33,202 nt of DNA from positions 1 through 33,202 of the forward strand of contig NEEC01000326.1 in the NCBI GenBank assembly GCA_002189035.1, given 5' to 3'. Positions within the stretch are counted from its first letter, which is position 1. Each line of letters starts with the position of its first letter. Below the pieces are notes generated by a model. That model had not been told where the DNA came from and ran no database searches. It saw only the letters and a program-made list of their open reading frames with translations. A program made the translations under genes and the position numbers. Shown in pieces: positions 11,157 through 23,069 of the stretch. The stretch is from Utricularia gibba. Lineage: Eukaryota; Streptophyta; Magnoliopsida; Lamiales; Lentibulariaceae.

Positions 11157-11464
11157 GGTCAACCGGATGCAAATCGATTAAAAAAAATGATGCATTTGTT
11201 TAAATTGCGATATCACGTGCACCCCACATGATTTTTTTCAACAACTTACTTTATACTTGAGGAGGCGGTCTTGGGGTGCAAACGGGACAAAGGTAAGGTT
11301 TGGCTTGCGCCGAGAGTTAGTTGTAGCCCAAATAAAGTGATGTATTTATTATCGTTCGGTTTTCGGGGGCTGCCTACATGGTTTTTCAAGGAACCGCTTC
11401 TCGTTTTGTGGCGCCAGTCTCGCTGGGAACTTGGTCCTTGACCCCGATTCTGTATGGCTCATGA

Positions 11465-14400
11465 GGTCAACCGGATGCAAATCGATTAAAAAAAATGATG
11501 CATTTGTTTAAATTGCGATATCACGTGCACCCCACATGATTTTTTCAACAACTTACTTTATACTTGTCTTGGGTGCACCTGAACGGGACAAAGGTAAGGT
11601 TTGGCTTGCGCCGAGAGTTAGTTGTAGCCCGACAAATAAAGTGATGTATTTATTATCGTTCGGTTTTCGGGGCTGCCTACATGGTTTTTCAAGGAACCGC
11701 TTCTCGTTTTGTGGCGGCCAGTCTCGCTGGGAACTTGGTCCTTGACCCCGATTCTGTATGGCTCATGAGGTCAACCGGATGCAAATCGATTAAAAAAAAT
11801 GATGCATTTGTTTAAATTGCGATATCACGTGCACCCCACATGATTTTTTCAACAACTTACTTTATACTTGAGAGGCGGTCTTGGGCACTGGACAAAGGTA
11901 AGGTTTGGCTTGCGCCGAGAGTTAGTTGTAGCCCGACAAATAAAGTGATGTATTTATTATCGTTCGGTTTTCGGGGCTGCCTACATGGTTTTTCAAGGAA
12001 CCGCTTCTCGTTTTGTGGCGCCAGTCTCGCTGGGAACTTGGTCCTTGACCCGATTCTGTATGGCTCATGAGGTCAACCGGATGCAAATCGATTAAAAAAA
12101 TGATGCATTTGTTTAAATTGCGATATGCACCCCACATGATTTTTTCAACAACTTACTTTATACTTGAGGAGGCGGTCTTGGGTGCACTGGAACGGGACAA
12201 AGGTAAGGTTTGGCTTGCGAGTTAGTTGTAGCCCGACAAATAAAGTGATGTATTTATTATCGTTTTTTCGGGGGCTGCCTACATGGTTTTTCAAGGAACC
12301 GCTTCTCGTTTTGTGGCGGCCAGTCTCGCTGGGAACTTGGTCCTTGACCCCGATTCTGTATGGCTCATGAGGTCAACCGGATGCAAATCGATTAAAAAAA
12401 TGATGCATTTGTTTAAATTGCGATATCACGTGCACCACATGATTTTTTCAACAACTTACTTTATACTTGAGGAGGCGGTCTTGGGTGCACTGAACGGGAC
12501 AAAGGTAAGGTTTGGCTTGCGCCGAGAGTTAGTTGTAGCCCGACAAATAAAGTGATGTATTTATTATCGTTCGGTTTTCGGGGGCTGCCTACATGGTTTT
12601 TCAAGGAACCGCTTCTCGTTTTGTGGCGGCCAGTCTCGCTGGGAACTTGGTCCTTGACCCGATTCTGTATGGCTCATGAGGTCAACCGGATGCAAATCGA
12701 TTAAAAAAAATGATGCATTTGTTTAAATTGCGATATCACGTGCACCCCACATGATTTTTTCAACAACTTACTTTATACTTGAGGAGGCGGTCTTGGGTGC
12801 CGGGACAAAGGTAAGGTTTGGCTTGCGCCGAGAGTTAGTTGTAGCCCGACAAATAAAGTGATGTATTTATTATCGTTCGGTTTTCGGGGCTGCCTACATG
12901 GTTTTTCAAGGAACCGCTTCTCGTTTGTGGCGGCCAGTCTCGCTGGGAACTTGGTCCTTGACCCCGATTCTGTATGGCTCATGAGGTCAACCGATGCAAA
13001 TCGATTAAAAAAATGATGCATTTGTTTAAATTGCGATATCACGTGCACCCCACATGATTTTTTCAACAACTTACTTTCTTGAGGAGGCGGTCTTGGGTGC
13101 ACCTGAACGGACAAAGGTAAGGTTTGGCTTGCGCCGAGAGTTAGTTGTAGCCCGACAAATAAAGTGATGTATTTATTATCGTTCGGTTTTCGGGGGCTGC
13201 CTACATGGTTTTTCAACCGCTTCTCGTTTTGTGGCGGCCAGTCTCGCTGGGAACTTGTCCTTGACCCCGATTCTGTATGGCTCATGAGGTCAACCGGATG
13301 CAAATCGATTAAAAAAAATGATGCATTTGTTTAAATTGCGATATGTGCACCCACATGATTTTTTCAACAACTTACTTTATACTTGGGGAGGCGGTCTTGG
13401 GGTGCAGAACGGGACAAGGTAAGGTTTGGCTTGCCGAGAGTTAGTTGTAGCCCCACAATAAAGTGATAATTTTTATCGTTCGGTTTTCGGGCTGCCTACA
13501 TGGTTTTTCAAGGAACCGCTTCTCGTTTTGTGGCGGCCAGTCTCGCTGGGAACTTGGTCCTTTACCCCGATTCTGTATGGCTCATGAGGTCAACCGAATG
13601 CAAATCGATTAAAAAAAATGATGCATTTGTTTAAATTGCGATATCATGTGCACCCCACATGATTTTTTCAACAACTTACTTTATACTTGCGGTCTTGGGT
13701 GCACTGGAACGGGACAAAGGTAAGGTTTGGCTTGCGCCGAGAGTTAGTTGTAGCCGACAAATAAAGTGATGTATTTATTATCGTTCGGTTTTCGGGGCTG
13801 CCTACATGGTTTTTCAAGGAACCGCTTCTCGTTTTGTGGCGGCCAGTCTCGCTGGGAACTTGGTCCTTGACCCCGATTCTGTATGGCTCATGAGGTCAAC
13901 CGGATGCAAATCGATTAAAAAAAATGATGCATTTGTTTAAATTGCGATATCACGTGCACCCCACATGATTTTTTCAACAACTTACTTTATACTTGAGGCG
14001 GTCTTGGGGTGCAAACGGGACAAAGGTAAGGTTTGGCTTGCGCCGAGAGTTAGTTGTAGCCCGACAAATAAAGTGATGTATTTATATCGTTCGGTTTTCG
14101 GGGGCTGCCTACATGGTTTTTCAAGGAACCGCTTCTCGTTTTGTGGCGGCCAGTCTCGCTGGAACTTGGTCCTTGACCCCGATTCTGTATGGCTCATGAG
14201 GTCAACCGGATGCAAATCGATTAAAAAAATGATGCATTTGTTTAAATTGCGATATGTGCACCCCACATGATTTTTTCAACACTTACTTTATACTTGAGGA
14301 GGCGGTGGGTGCAAACGGGACAAAGGTAAGGTTTGGCTTGCGAGTTAGTTGTAGCCAAATAAAGTGATGTATTTATTATCGTTCGGTTTCGGGGGCTGCC

Positions 14401-14785
14401 TACATGGTTTTTCAAGGAACCGCTTCTCGTTTTGTGGCGTCTCGCTGGGAACTTGGTCCTTGACCCCGATTCTGTATGGCTCATGAGGTCAACCGGATGC
14501 AAATCGATTAAAAAAAATGATGCATTTGTTTAAATTGCGATATCACGTGCACCCCACATGATTTTTTCAACAACTTACTTTATACTTGGGAGGCGGTCTT
14601 GGGTGCAGAACGGGACAAAGGTAAGGTTTGGCTTGCGCGAGAGTTAGTTGTAGCCAATAAAGTGATGTATTTTTTCGTTCGGTTTTCGGGGCTGCCTACA
14701 TGGTTTTTCAAGGAACCGCTTCTCGTTTTGTGGCGCCAGTCTCGCTGGGAACTTGGTCCTTGACCCGATTCTGTATGGCTCATGA
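11465..14785 (+). repeat. Eroded block, monomers 38-48
   Basis: These eleven units average about 302 bp against about 310 bp for units 1-37. They carry larger and more numerous losses. Near 11566 AGGAGGCGG is missing. Near 11885 the CTTGGGCACTGGAC region is shortened. Near 12263 CGGT is lost. Near 13077 TATA is lost from TTTATACTT. Near 13217 AAGGA is lost. Monomer 47 (14200-14486, 287 bp) is the shortest, with gaps at GCGAGTT, TAGCCAAAT and GTGGCGTCTCG. The block runs directly into the mosaic zone. It could be an old, decaying part of the array or a poorly resolved consensus. Confidence 0.7.
14200..14486 (+). repeat. Monomer 47, shortest ordinary copy in the left subarray
   Basis: At 287 bp it combines the short-subtype pair (GGCGGTGGGTGCA and GTAGCCAAAT) with GTGCAAACGGG, GCGAGTTAG, a GATATGTGCACC form and loss of GCCAG after GTGGC. 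It appears to be a hybrid of the short subtype and the AAACGGG subtype, plus further losses. Confidence 0.6.
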
Positions 14786-15040
14786 GGTCAACCGGATGCA
14801 AATCGATTAAAAAAATGATGCATTTGTTTAAATTGCGATATCACGTGCACCCCACATGATTTTTTCAACAACTTACTTTATACTTGAGGAGGCGGTCTTG
14901 GGGCAAACGGACAAAGGTAAGGTTTGGCTTGCGCCGAGAGTTAGTTGTAGCCCGACAAATAAGTGATGATTTTTATCGTTCGGTTTTCGGGGCTGCCTAC
15001 ATGGTTTTTCAAGGAACCGCTTCTCGTTTTGTGGCGGCCA

Positions 15041-16075
15041 GGTCTTGGCTGGGAATTGGTTAGTTGTAGCCCACCCCGATTTTGTATGTATTTATTAGAG
15101 GTCGGTTTTCGGGGCTGCCTACATGGTTTTTCAAGGAACCGCTTCTCGTTTTGTGGCGGCCAGTCTCGCTGGGAACTTGGTCCTTGACCCCGATTCTGTA
15201 TGGCTCATGAGGTCAACCAAAAAAAATGATGCATTTGTTTAAATTGCGATATCATGTGCAAATGATGCATTTTTTTAAAACGTTACTTTATACTTGAGGA
15301 CCCCACATGATTCTTTTCAACAGTTGACTTTATACTTTCTTGGTGCACGGGACAAAGGTAAGGTTTGGCTTGCGCGAGAGTTAGTTGTAGCCCGACAAAT
15401 AAAGTGATGTATTTATTATCGTTCGGTTTTCGGGGCTGCCTACATGGTTTTTCAAGGAACCGCTTCTCGTTTTGTGGCGGCCAGTCTCGCTGGGAACTTG
15501 GTCCTTGACCCCGATTCTGTATGGCTCATGAGGTCAACCGGATGCAAATCGATTAAAAAAAATGATGCATTTGTTTAAATTGCGATATCACGATGCACTT
15601 GGTTTTCACTGATTTTTTCACATGGTTTTTCAAGGAACCGCTTCTCGTTTTGTCTTTAGTCTCATGAGGTCTGGGAACTGCACTTGAGAACCGACAAAGG
15701 TAAGGTTGGCTCATGAGGTTAAGCCCGATGCAAATAAAGATTAAAAAAAATGATGCATTTGTTTAAATTGCGATATGTGCACCCCACATGTTTTTTTTCG
15801 GAACAACTTACATGGTTTTTCAAGGAACCTACTCTGAGGTTTTGTGGCGGTCTTCTCGTGCTGGGAACTTGGTCCTTGACCCCGATTCTTGTATGGCTCA
15901 GAGTTAGTTGTAGCCCGACAAATAAAGTGATGTATTTATTATCGTTCGTTTTCGGGGGCTGCCGGATGCAAATTCGATTAAAACCGCTGATGCATTTGTT
16001 TAAATTGCGATATCACGTGCGGCCACCCTCGCTGGGATGATTTTTTTCAACAACCCCGACTCTGTATACTCATGA
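15041..16075 (+). repeat. Scrambled mosaic of unit fragments in two registers
   Basis: The unit order breaks down here. Starts remain recognisable at 15211 and 15532, and the next regular one is at 16076, giving intervals of 425 (from 14786), 321 and 544 bp. At 15041-15110 pieces alternate: GGTCTTGG, then CTGGGAATTGG, then TTAGTTGTAGCCC, then CCCCGATTTTGTATG, then TATTTATTA, then GTCGGTTTTC. Each register keeps its own order. At 15211-15345 the sequence re-enters earlier unit positions twice. At 15592-16075 blends such as GAGGTTAAGCCCGATGCAAA followed by TAAAGATTAAAA merge the homologous parts of halves A and B. No foreign DNA is seen. Either fine-scale rearrangement or a consensus built from out-of-phase reads would produce this. 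Confidence 0.85.
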
Positions 16076-19000
16076 GGTCAACCGGATGCAAATCGATTAA
16101 AAAAAATGATGCATTTGTTTAAATTGCGATATCACGTGCACCCCACATGATTTTTTCAACAACTTACTTTATACTTGAGGAGGCGGTCTTGGGTGCACCT
16201 TGAACGGACAAAGGTAAGGTTTGGCTTGCGCCGAGAGTTAGTTGTAGCCCGACAAATAAAGTGATGTATTTTATTATCGTTCGGTTTTCGGGGGCTGCCT
16301 ACATGGTTTTTCAAGGAACCGCTTCTCGTTTTGTGGCGGCCAGTCTCGCTGGGAACTTGGTCCTTGACCCCGATTCTGTATGGCTCATGAGGTCAACCGG
16401 ATGCAAATCGATTAAAAAAAATGATGCATTTGTTTAAATTGCGATATCACGTGCACCCCACATGATTTTTTCAACAACTTACTTTATACTTGAGGAGGCT
16501 GGGTGCACTGGAACGGGACAAAGGTAAGGTTTGGCTTGCGCGAGAGTTAGTTGTACAAATAAAGTGATGTATTTATTATCGTTCGGTTTTCGGGGCTGCC
16601 TACATGGTTTTTCAAGGAACCGCTTCTCGTTTTGTGGCGGCCAGTCTCGCTGGGAACTTGGTCCTTGACCCCGATTCTGTATGGCTCATGAGGTCAACCG
16701 GATGCAAATCGATTAAAAAAAATGATGCATTTGTTTAAATTGCGATATCATGTGCACCCCACATGATTTTTTCAACAACTTACTTTATACTTGGGAGGCG
16801 GTCTTGGGGTGCACCTTGAACGGGACAAAGGTAAGGTTTGGCTTGCGCCGAGAGTTAGTTATAGCCCGACAAATAAAGTGATGTATTTATTATCGTTCGG
16901 TTTTCGGGGCTGCCTACATGGTTTTTCAAGGAACCGCTTCTCGTTTTGTGGCGGCCAGTCTCGCTGGGAACTTGGTCCTTGACCCCGATTCTGTATGGCT
17001 CATGAGGTCAACCGGATGCAAATCGATTAAAAAAATGATGCATTTGTTTAAATTGCGATATCACGTGCACCCCACATGATTTTTTCAACAACTTACTTTA
17101 TACTTGAGGAGGCGGTCTTGGGTGCACCTGAACGGGACAAAGGTAAGGTTTGGCTTGCGCGAGAGTTAGTTGTAGCCCGACAAATAAAGTGATGTATTTA
17201 TTATCGTTCGGTTTTCGGGGGCTGCCTACATGGTTTTCAAGGAACCGCTTCTCGTTTTGTGGCGGCCAGTCTCGCTGGGAACTTGGTCCTTGACCCCGAT
17301 TCTGTATGGCTCATGAGGTCAACCGGATGCAAATCGATTAAAAAAAATGATGCATTTGTTTAAATTGCGATATCATGCACCCCACATGATTTTTTCAACA
17401 ACTTACTTTATACTTGAGGAGGCGGTCTTGGGTGCTTGAACGGACAAAGGTAAGGTTTGGCTTGCGCCGAGAGTTAGTTGTAGCCCGACAAATAAAGTGA
17501 TGTATTTATTATCGTTCGGTTTTCGGGGGCTGCCTACATGGTTTTTCAAGGAACCGCTTCTCGTTTTTGTGGCGGCCAGTCTCGCTGGGAACTTGGTCCT
17601 TGACCCCGATTCTGTATGGCTCATGAGGTCAACCGGATGCAAATCGATTAAAAAAAATGATGCATTTGTTTAAATTGCGATATCACGTGCACCCCACATG
17701 ATTTTTTCAACAACTTACTTTATACTTGAGGAGGCGTCTTGGGTGCACCTGGAACGGGACAAAGGTAAGGTTTGGCTTGCGCCGAGAGTTAGTTGTAGCC
17801 CGCAAATAAAGTGATGTATTTATTATCGTTCGGTTTTCGGGGCTGCCTACATGGTTTTTCAAGGAACCGCTTCTCGTTTTGTGGCGGCCAGTCTCGCTGG
17901 AACTTGGTCCTTGACCCCGATTCTGTATGGCTCATGAGGTCAACCGGATGCAAATCGATTAAAAAAAAATTGCATTTGTTTAAATTGCGATATCACGTGC
18001 ACCCCACATGATTTTTTTCAACAACTTACTTTATACTTGGGGAGGCGGTCTTTGGGTGCACTTGGAACGGGACAAAGGTAAGGTTTGGCTTGCGCCGAGA
18101 GTTAGTTGTAGCCCGCAAATAAAGTGATGTATTTATTATCGTTCGGTTTTCGGGGCTGCCTACATGGTTTTTCAAGGAACCGCTTCTCGTTTTGTGGCGG
18201 CCAGTCTCGCTGGGAACTTGGTCCTTGACCCCGATTCTGTATGGCTCATGAGGTCAACCGGATGCAAATCGATTAAAAAAATGATGCATTTGTTTAAATT
18301 GCGATATCACGTGCACCCCACATGATTTTTTCAACAACTTACTTTATACTTGAGGAGGCGGTCTTGGGTGCAGCTGACAAAGGTAAGGTTTGGCTTGCGC
18401 CGAGAGTTAGTTGTAGCCCGACAAATAAAGTGATGTATTTTTTATCGTTCGGTTTTCGGGGGCTGCCTACATGGTTTTTCAAGGAACCGCTTCTCGTTTT
18501 GTGGCGGCCAGTCTCGCTGGGAACTTGGTCCTTGACCCCGATTCTGTATGGCTCATGAGGTCAACCGGATGCAAATCGATTAAAAAAAATGATGCATTTG
18601 TTTAAATTGCGATATCGTGCACCCCACATGATTTTTTCAACAACTTACTTTATACTTGAGGAGGCGGTCTTGGGTGCACCTGGAACGGGACAAAGGTAAG
18701 GTTTGGCTTGCCCGAGAGTTAGTTGTAGCCCGGCAAATAAAGTGATGTATTTTTATCGTTCGGTTTTCGGGGGCTGCCTACATGGTTTTTCAAGGAACCG
18801 CTTCTCGTTTTGTGGCGGCCAGTCTCGCTGGGAACTTGGTCCTTGACCCCGATTCTGTATGGCTCATGAGGTCAACCGGATGCAAATCGATTAAAAAAAA
18901 TGATGCATTTGTTTAAATTGCGATATCACGTGCACCCCACATGATTTTTTCAACAACTTACTTTATACTTGGGGAGGCGTCTTGGGTGCACCTTGAACGG

Positions 19001-19079
19001 GACAAAGGTAAGGTTTGGCTTGCGCCGAGAGTTAGTTTAGCCCGACAAATAAAGTGATGTATTTATTATCGTTCGGTTT

Positions 19080-19086
19080 TCACCTA
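19080..19086 (+). repeat. Internal replacement in monomer 61
   Basis: Where other copies read CGGTTTTCGGGGCTGCCTACATGG, this one reads CGGTTTTCACCTACATGG. The G-run and CTG are lost in a single step. It is one of the few changes immediately before the near-invariant block. Confidence 0.6.
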
Positions 19087-20113
19087 CATGGTTTTTCAAG
19101 GAACCGCTTCTCGTTTGTGGCGGCCAGTCTCGCTGGGAACTTGGTCCTTGACCCCGATTCTGTATGGCTCATGAGGTCAACCGGATGCAAATCGATTAAA
19201 AAAAATGATGCATTTGTTTAAATTGCGATATCATGTGCACCCCACATGATTTTTTCAACAACTTACTTTATACTTGAGGAGGCGGTCTTGGGTGCAGCTG
19301 AACGGGACAAAGGTAAGGTTTGGCTTGCGCCGAGAGTTAGTTGTAGCCCGCAAATAAAGTGATGTATTTATTATCGTTCGGTTTTCGGGGCTGCCTACAT
19401 GGTTTTTCAAGGAACCGCTTCTCGTTTTTGTGGCGGCCAGTCTCGCTGGGAACTTGGTCCTTGACCCCGATTCTGTATGGCTCATGAGGTCAACCGGATG
19501 CAAATCGATTAAAAAAAATGATGCATTTGTTTAAATTGCGATATCACGTGCACCCCACATGATTTTTTTCAACAACTTACTTTATACTTGGGAGGCGGTC
19601 TTGGGGTGCACTGGAACGGGACAAAGGTAAGGTTTGGCTTGCGCCGAGAGTTAGTTGTAGCCCGCAAATAAAGTGATGTATTTATTATCGTTCGGTTTTC
19701 GGGGCTGCCTACATGGTTTTTCAAGGAACCGCTTCTCGTTTTGTGGCGGCCAGTCTCGCTGGGAACTTGGTCCTTGACCCCGATTCTGTATGGCTCATGA
19801 GGTCAACCGGATGCAAATCGATTAAAAAAAATGATGCATTTGTTTAAATTGCGATATCACGTGCACCCCACATGATTTTTTCAACAACTTACTTTATACT
19901 TGAGGAGGCGGTCTTGGGTGCACCTGAACGGGACAAAGGTAAGGTTTGGCTTGCGCCGAGAGTTAGTTGTAGCCCGCAAATAAAGTGATGTATTTATTAT
20001 CGTTCGGTTTTCGGGGGCTGCCTACATGGTTTTTCAAGGAACCGCTTCTCGTTTTGTGGCGGCCAGTCTCGCTGGGAACTTGGTCCTTGACCCCGATTCT
20101 GTATGGCTCATGA

Positions 20114-20250
20114 GGTCAACCGGATGCAAATCGATTAAAAAAAATGATGCATTTGTTTAAATTGCGATATGACGTGCACCCCACATGATTTTTTTCAACA
20201 ACTTACTTTATACTTGGGGAGGCGGTCTTGGGGTGCACCTTGAACGGGAC
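20114..20250 (+). repeat. Truncated monomer 65 (137 bp)
   Basis: The copy stops after CTTGAACGGGAC, and the next base begins GGATGCAAATCG of the following copy. About 187 bp are missing, from unit position 134 to position 8 of the next unit. The junction at 20250/20251 has at most one or two bases of microhomology. The removed piece covers most of half B and leaves two A halves in succession. It also carries the uncommon GATATGACGTG form and the CTTGGGGAGG form. Confidence 0.85.
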
Positions 20251-23069
20251 GGATGCAAATCGATTAAAAAAAATGATGCATTTGTTTAAATTGCGATATC
20301 ATGTGCACCCCACATGATTTTTTCAACAACTTACTTTATACTTGAGGAGGCGGTCTTGGGGTGCAGCTGGAACGGGACAAAGGTAAGGTTTGGCTTGCGC
20401 GAGAGTTAGTTGTAGCCCGGCAAATAAAGTGATGTATTTATTATCGTTCGGTTTTCGGGGGCTGCCTACATGGTTTTTCAAGGAACCGCTTCTCGTTTTG
20501 TGGCGGCCAGTCTCGCTGGGAACTTGGTCCTTGACCCCGATTCTGTATGGCTCATGAGGTCAACCGGATGCAAATCGATTAAAAAAAATGATGCATTTGT
20601 TTAAATTGCGATATCACGTGCACCCCACATGATTTTTTCAACAACTTACTTTATACTTGAGGAGGCGGTCTTTGGGTGCACTGAACGGACAAAGGTAAGG
20701 TTTGGCTTGCGCCAGAGTTAGTTGTAGCCCGGCAAATAAAGTGATGTATTTATTATCGTTCGGTTTTCGGGGGCTGCCTACATGGTTTTTCAAGGAACCG
20801 CTTCTCGTTTTGTGGCGGCCAGTCTCGCTGGGAACTTGGTCCTTGACCCCGATTCTGTATGGCTCATGAGGTCAACCGGATGCAAATCGATTAAAAAAAA
20901 ATGATGCATTTGTTTAAATTGCGATATCACGTGCACCCCACATGATTTTTTTCAACAACTTACTTTATACTTGGGGAGGCGGTCTTGGGTGCACCTTGAA
21001 CGGGACAAAGGTAAGGTTTGGCTTGCGCCGAGAGTTAGTTGTAGCCCGACAAATAAAGTGATGTATTTATTATCGTTCGGTTTTCGGGGGCTGCCTACAT
21101 GGTTTTTCAAGGAACCGCTTCTCGTTTTGTGGCGGCCAGTCTCGCTGGGAACTTGGTCCTTGACCCCGATTCTGTATGGCTCATGAGGTCAACCGGATGC
21201 AAATCGATTAAAAAAAATGATGCATTTGTTTAAATTGCGATATCATGTGCACCCCACATGATTTTTTCAACAACTTACTTTATACTTGAGGAGGCGGTCT
21301 TGGGTGCACTGGAACGGGACAAAGGTAAGGTTTGGCTTGCGCCGAGAGTTAGTTGTAGCCCGGCAAATAAAGTGATGTATTTATTATCGTTCGGTTTTCG
21401 GGGGCTGCCTACATGGTTTTTCAAGGAACCGCTTCTCGTTTTGTGGCGGCCAGTCTCGCTGGGAACTTGGTCCTTGACCCCGATTCTGTATGGCTCATGA
21501 GGTCAACCGGATGCAAATCGATTAAAAAAAATGATGCATTTGTTTAAATTGCGATATCACGTGCACCCCACATGATTTTTTTCAACAACTTACTTTATAC
21601 TTGAGGAGGCGGTCTTGGGGTGCACTGGAACGGGACAAAGGTAAGGTTTGGCTTGCGCCGAGAGTTAGTTGTAGCCCGGCAAATAAAGTGATGTATTTAT
21701 TATCGTTCGGTTTTCGGGGGCTGCCTACATGGTTTTTCAAGGAACCGCTTCTCGTTTTGTGGCGGCCAGTCTCGCTGGGAACTTGGTCCTTGACCCCGAT
21801 TCTGTATGGCTCATGAGGTCAACCGGATGCAAATCGATTAAAAAAAAATGATGCATTTGTTTAAATTGCGATATCACGTGCACCCCATGATTTTTTCAAC
21901 AACTTACTTTATACTTGAGGAGGCGGTCTTGGGGTGCACCTGAACGGGACAAAGGTAAGGTTTGGCTTGCGCCGAGAGTTAGTTGTAGCCCCACAAATAA
22001 AGTGATGTATTTATTATCGTTCGGTTTTCGGGGCTGCCTACATGGTTTTTCAAGGAACCGCTTCTCGTTTTGTGGCGGCCAGTCTCGCTGGGAACTTGGT
22101 CCTTGACCCCGATTCTGTATGGCTCATGAGGTCAACCGGATGCAAATCGATTAAAAAAAATGATGCATTTGTTTAAATTGCGATATCATGTGCACCCACA
22201 TGATTTTTTCAACAACTTACTTTATACTTGAGGAGGCGGTCTTGGGGTGCAGCTGGAACGGGACAAAGGTAAGGTTTGGCTTGCGCGAGAGTTAGTTGTA
22301 GCCCGACAAATAAAGTGATGTATTTATTATCGTTCGGTTTTCGGGGGCTGCCTACATGGTTTTTCAAGGAACCGCTTCTCGTTTTGTGGCGGCCAGTCTC
22401 GCTGGGAACTTGGTCCTTGACCCCGATTCTGTATGGCTCATGAGGTCAACCGGATGCAAATCGATTAAAAAAAATGATGCATTTGTTTAAATTGCGATAT
22501 CACGTGCACCCCACATGATTTTTTCAACAACTTACTTTATACTTGAGGAGGCGGTCTTTGGGTGCACTTGGAACGGGACAAAGGTAAGGTTTGGCTTGCG
22601 CCGAGAGTTAGTTGTAGCCCCAAATAAAGTGATGTATTTTTATCGTTCGGTTTTCGGGGGCTGCCTACATGGTTTTTCAAGGAACCGCTTCTCGTTTTGT
22701 GGCGCCAGTCTCGCTGGGAACTTGGTCCTTGACCCCGATTCTGTATGGCTCATGAGGTCAACCGGATGCAAATCGATTAAAAAAAATGATGCATTTGTTT
22801 AAATTGCGATATCGTGCACCCCACATGATTTTTTTCAACAACTTACTTTATACTTGAGGAGGCGGTCTTGGGGTGCACTTGAACGGGACAAAGGTAAGGT
22901 TTGGCTTGCGCCGAGAGTTAGTTGTAGCCCGACAAATAAAGTGATGTATTTATTATCGTTCGGTTTTCGGGGGCTGCCTACATGGTTTTTCAAGGAACCG
23001 CTTCTCGTTTTGTGGCGGCCAGTCTCGCTGGGAACTTGGTCCTTGACCCCGATTCTGTATGGCTCATGA
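20251..23069 (+). repeat. Trimeric higher-order repeat, three ~940-bp blocks
   Basis: The C-to-T variant CATGTG recurs at 20300, 21244, 22187 and 23127, spaced 944, 943 and 940 bp, which is three units. The units with T at 20251 and 22130 share GTGCAGCTGG with GCGCGAG. The units that follow them (20558, 22444) share TCTTTGGGTGCA. The third units (20870, 22756) share CTTGAACGGG, and CTTGGGGAGG is seen in 20870. The middle block (21187-21816) follows the T spacing but not all other markers. The same three-step order also appears at 24313-25253. Confidence 0.7.

Larger units (their letters stand above)
1..15040 (+). repeat. Left subarray, monomers 1-48 and part of 49
   Basis: Unit starts (GGTCAACC): 1, 313, 620, 925, 1235, 1539, 1850, 2154, 2465, 2778, 3086, 3394, 3704, 4017, 4326, 4637, 4949, 5262, 5575, 5884, 6198, 6508, 6814, 7127, 7436, 7747, 8057, 8372, 8679, 8986, 9297, 9607, 9915, 10227, 10539, 10853, 11157, 11465, 11769, 12071, 12371, 12680, 12985, 13288, 13588, 13894, 14200, 14487, 14786. 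Mean length is about 308 bp. Almost all units carry CACGTG rather than CATGTG (T form in monomers 1, 8, 11, 26 and 45) and CCCGACAAA rather than CCCGGCAAA (GG form seen only near 4499 and 6370). Short deletions are common, for example GAACGGAC for GAACGGGAC. No gene is present in this stretch. Confidence 0.97.

Noticed and set aside
12773-13303. Minus-strand open reading frame of 176 codons across two units, and about 60 other frames of 60-116 codons
   Set aside because: All are translations of the same unit in one or another frame. Unit length is usually not a multiple of three, and indels shift the frame from copy to copy, so no frame is kept. No recognisable domain is present.
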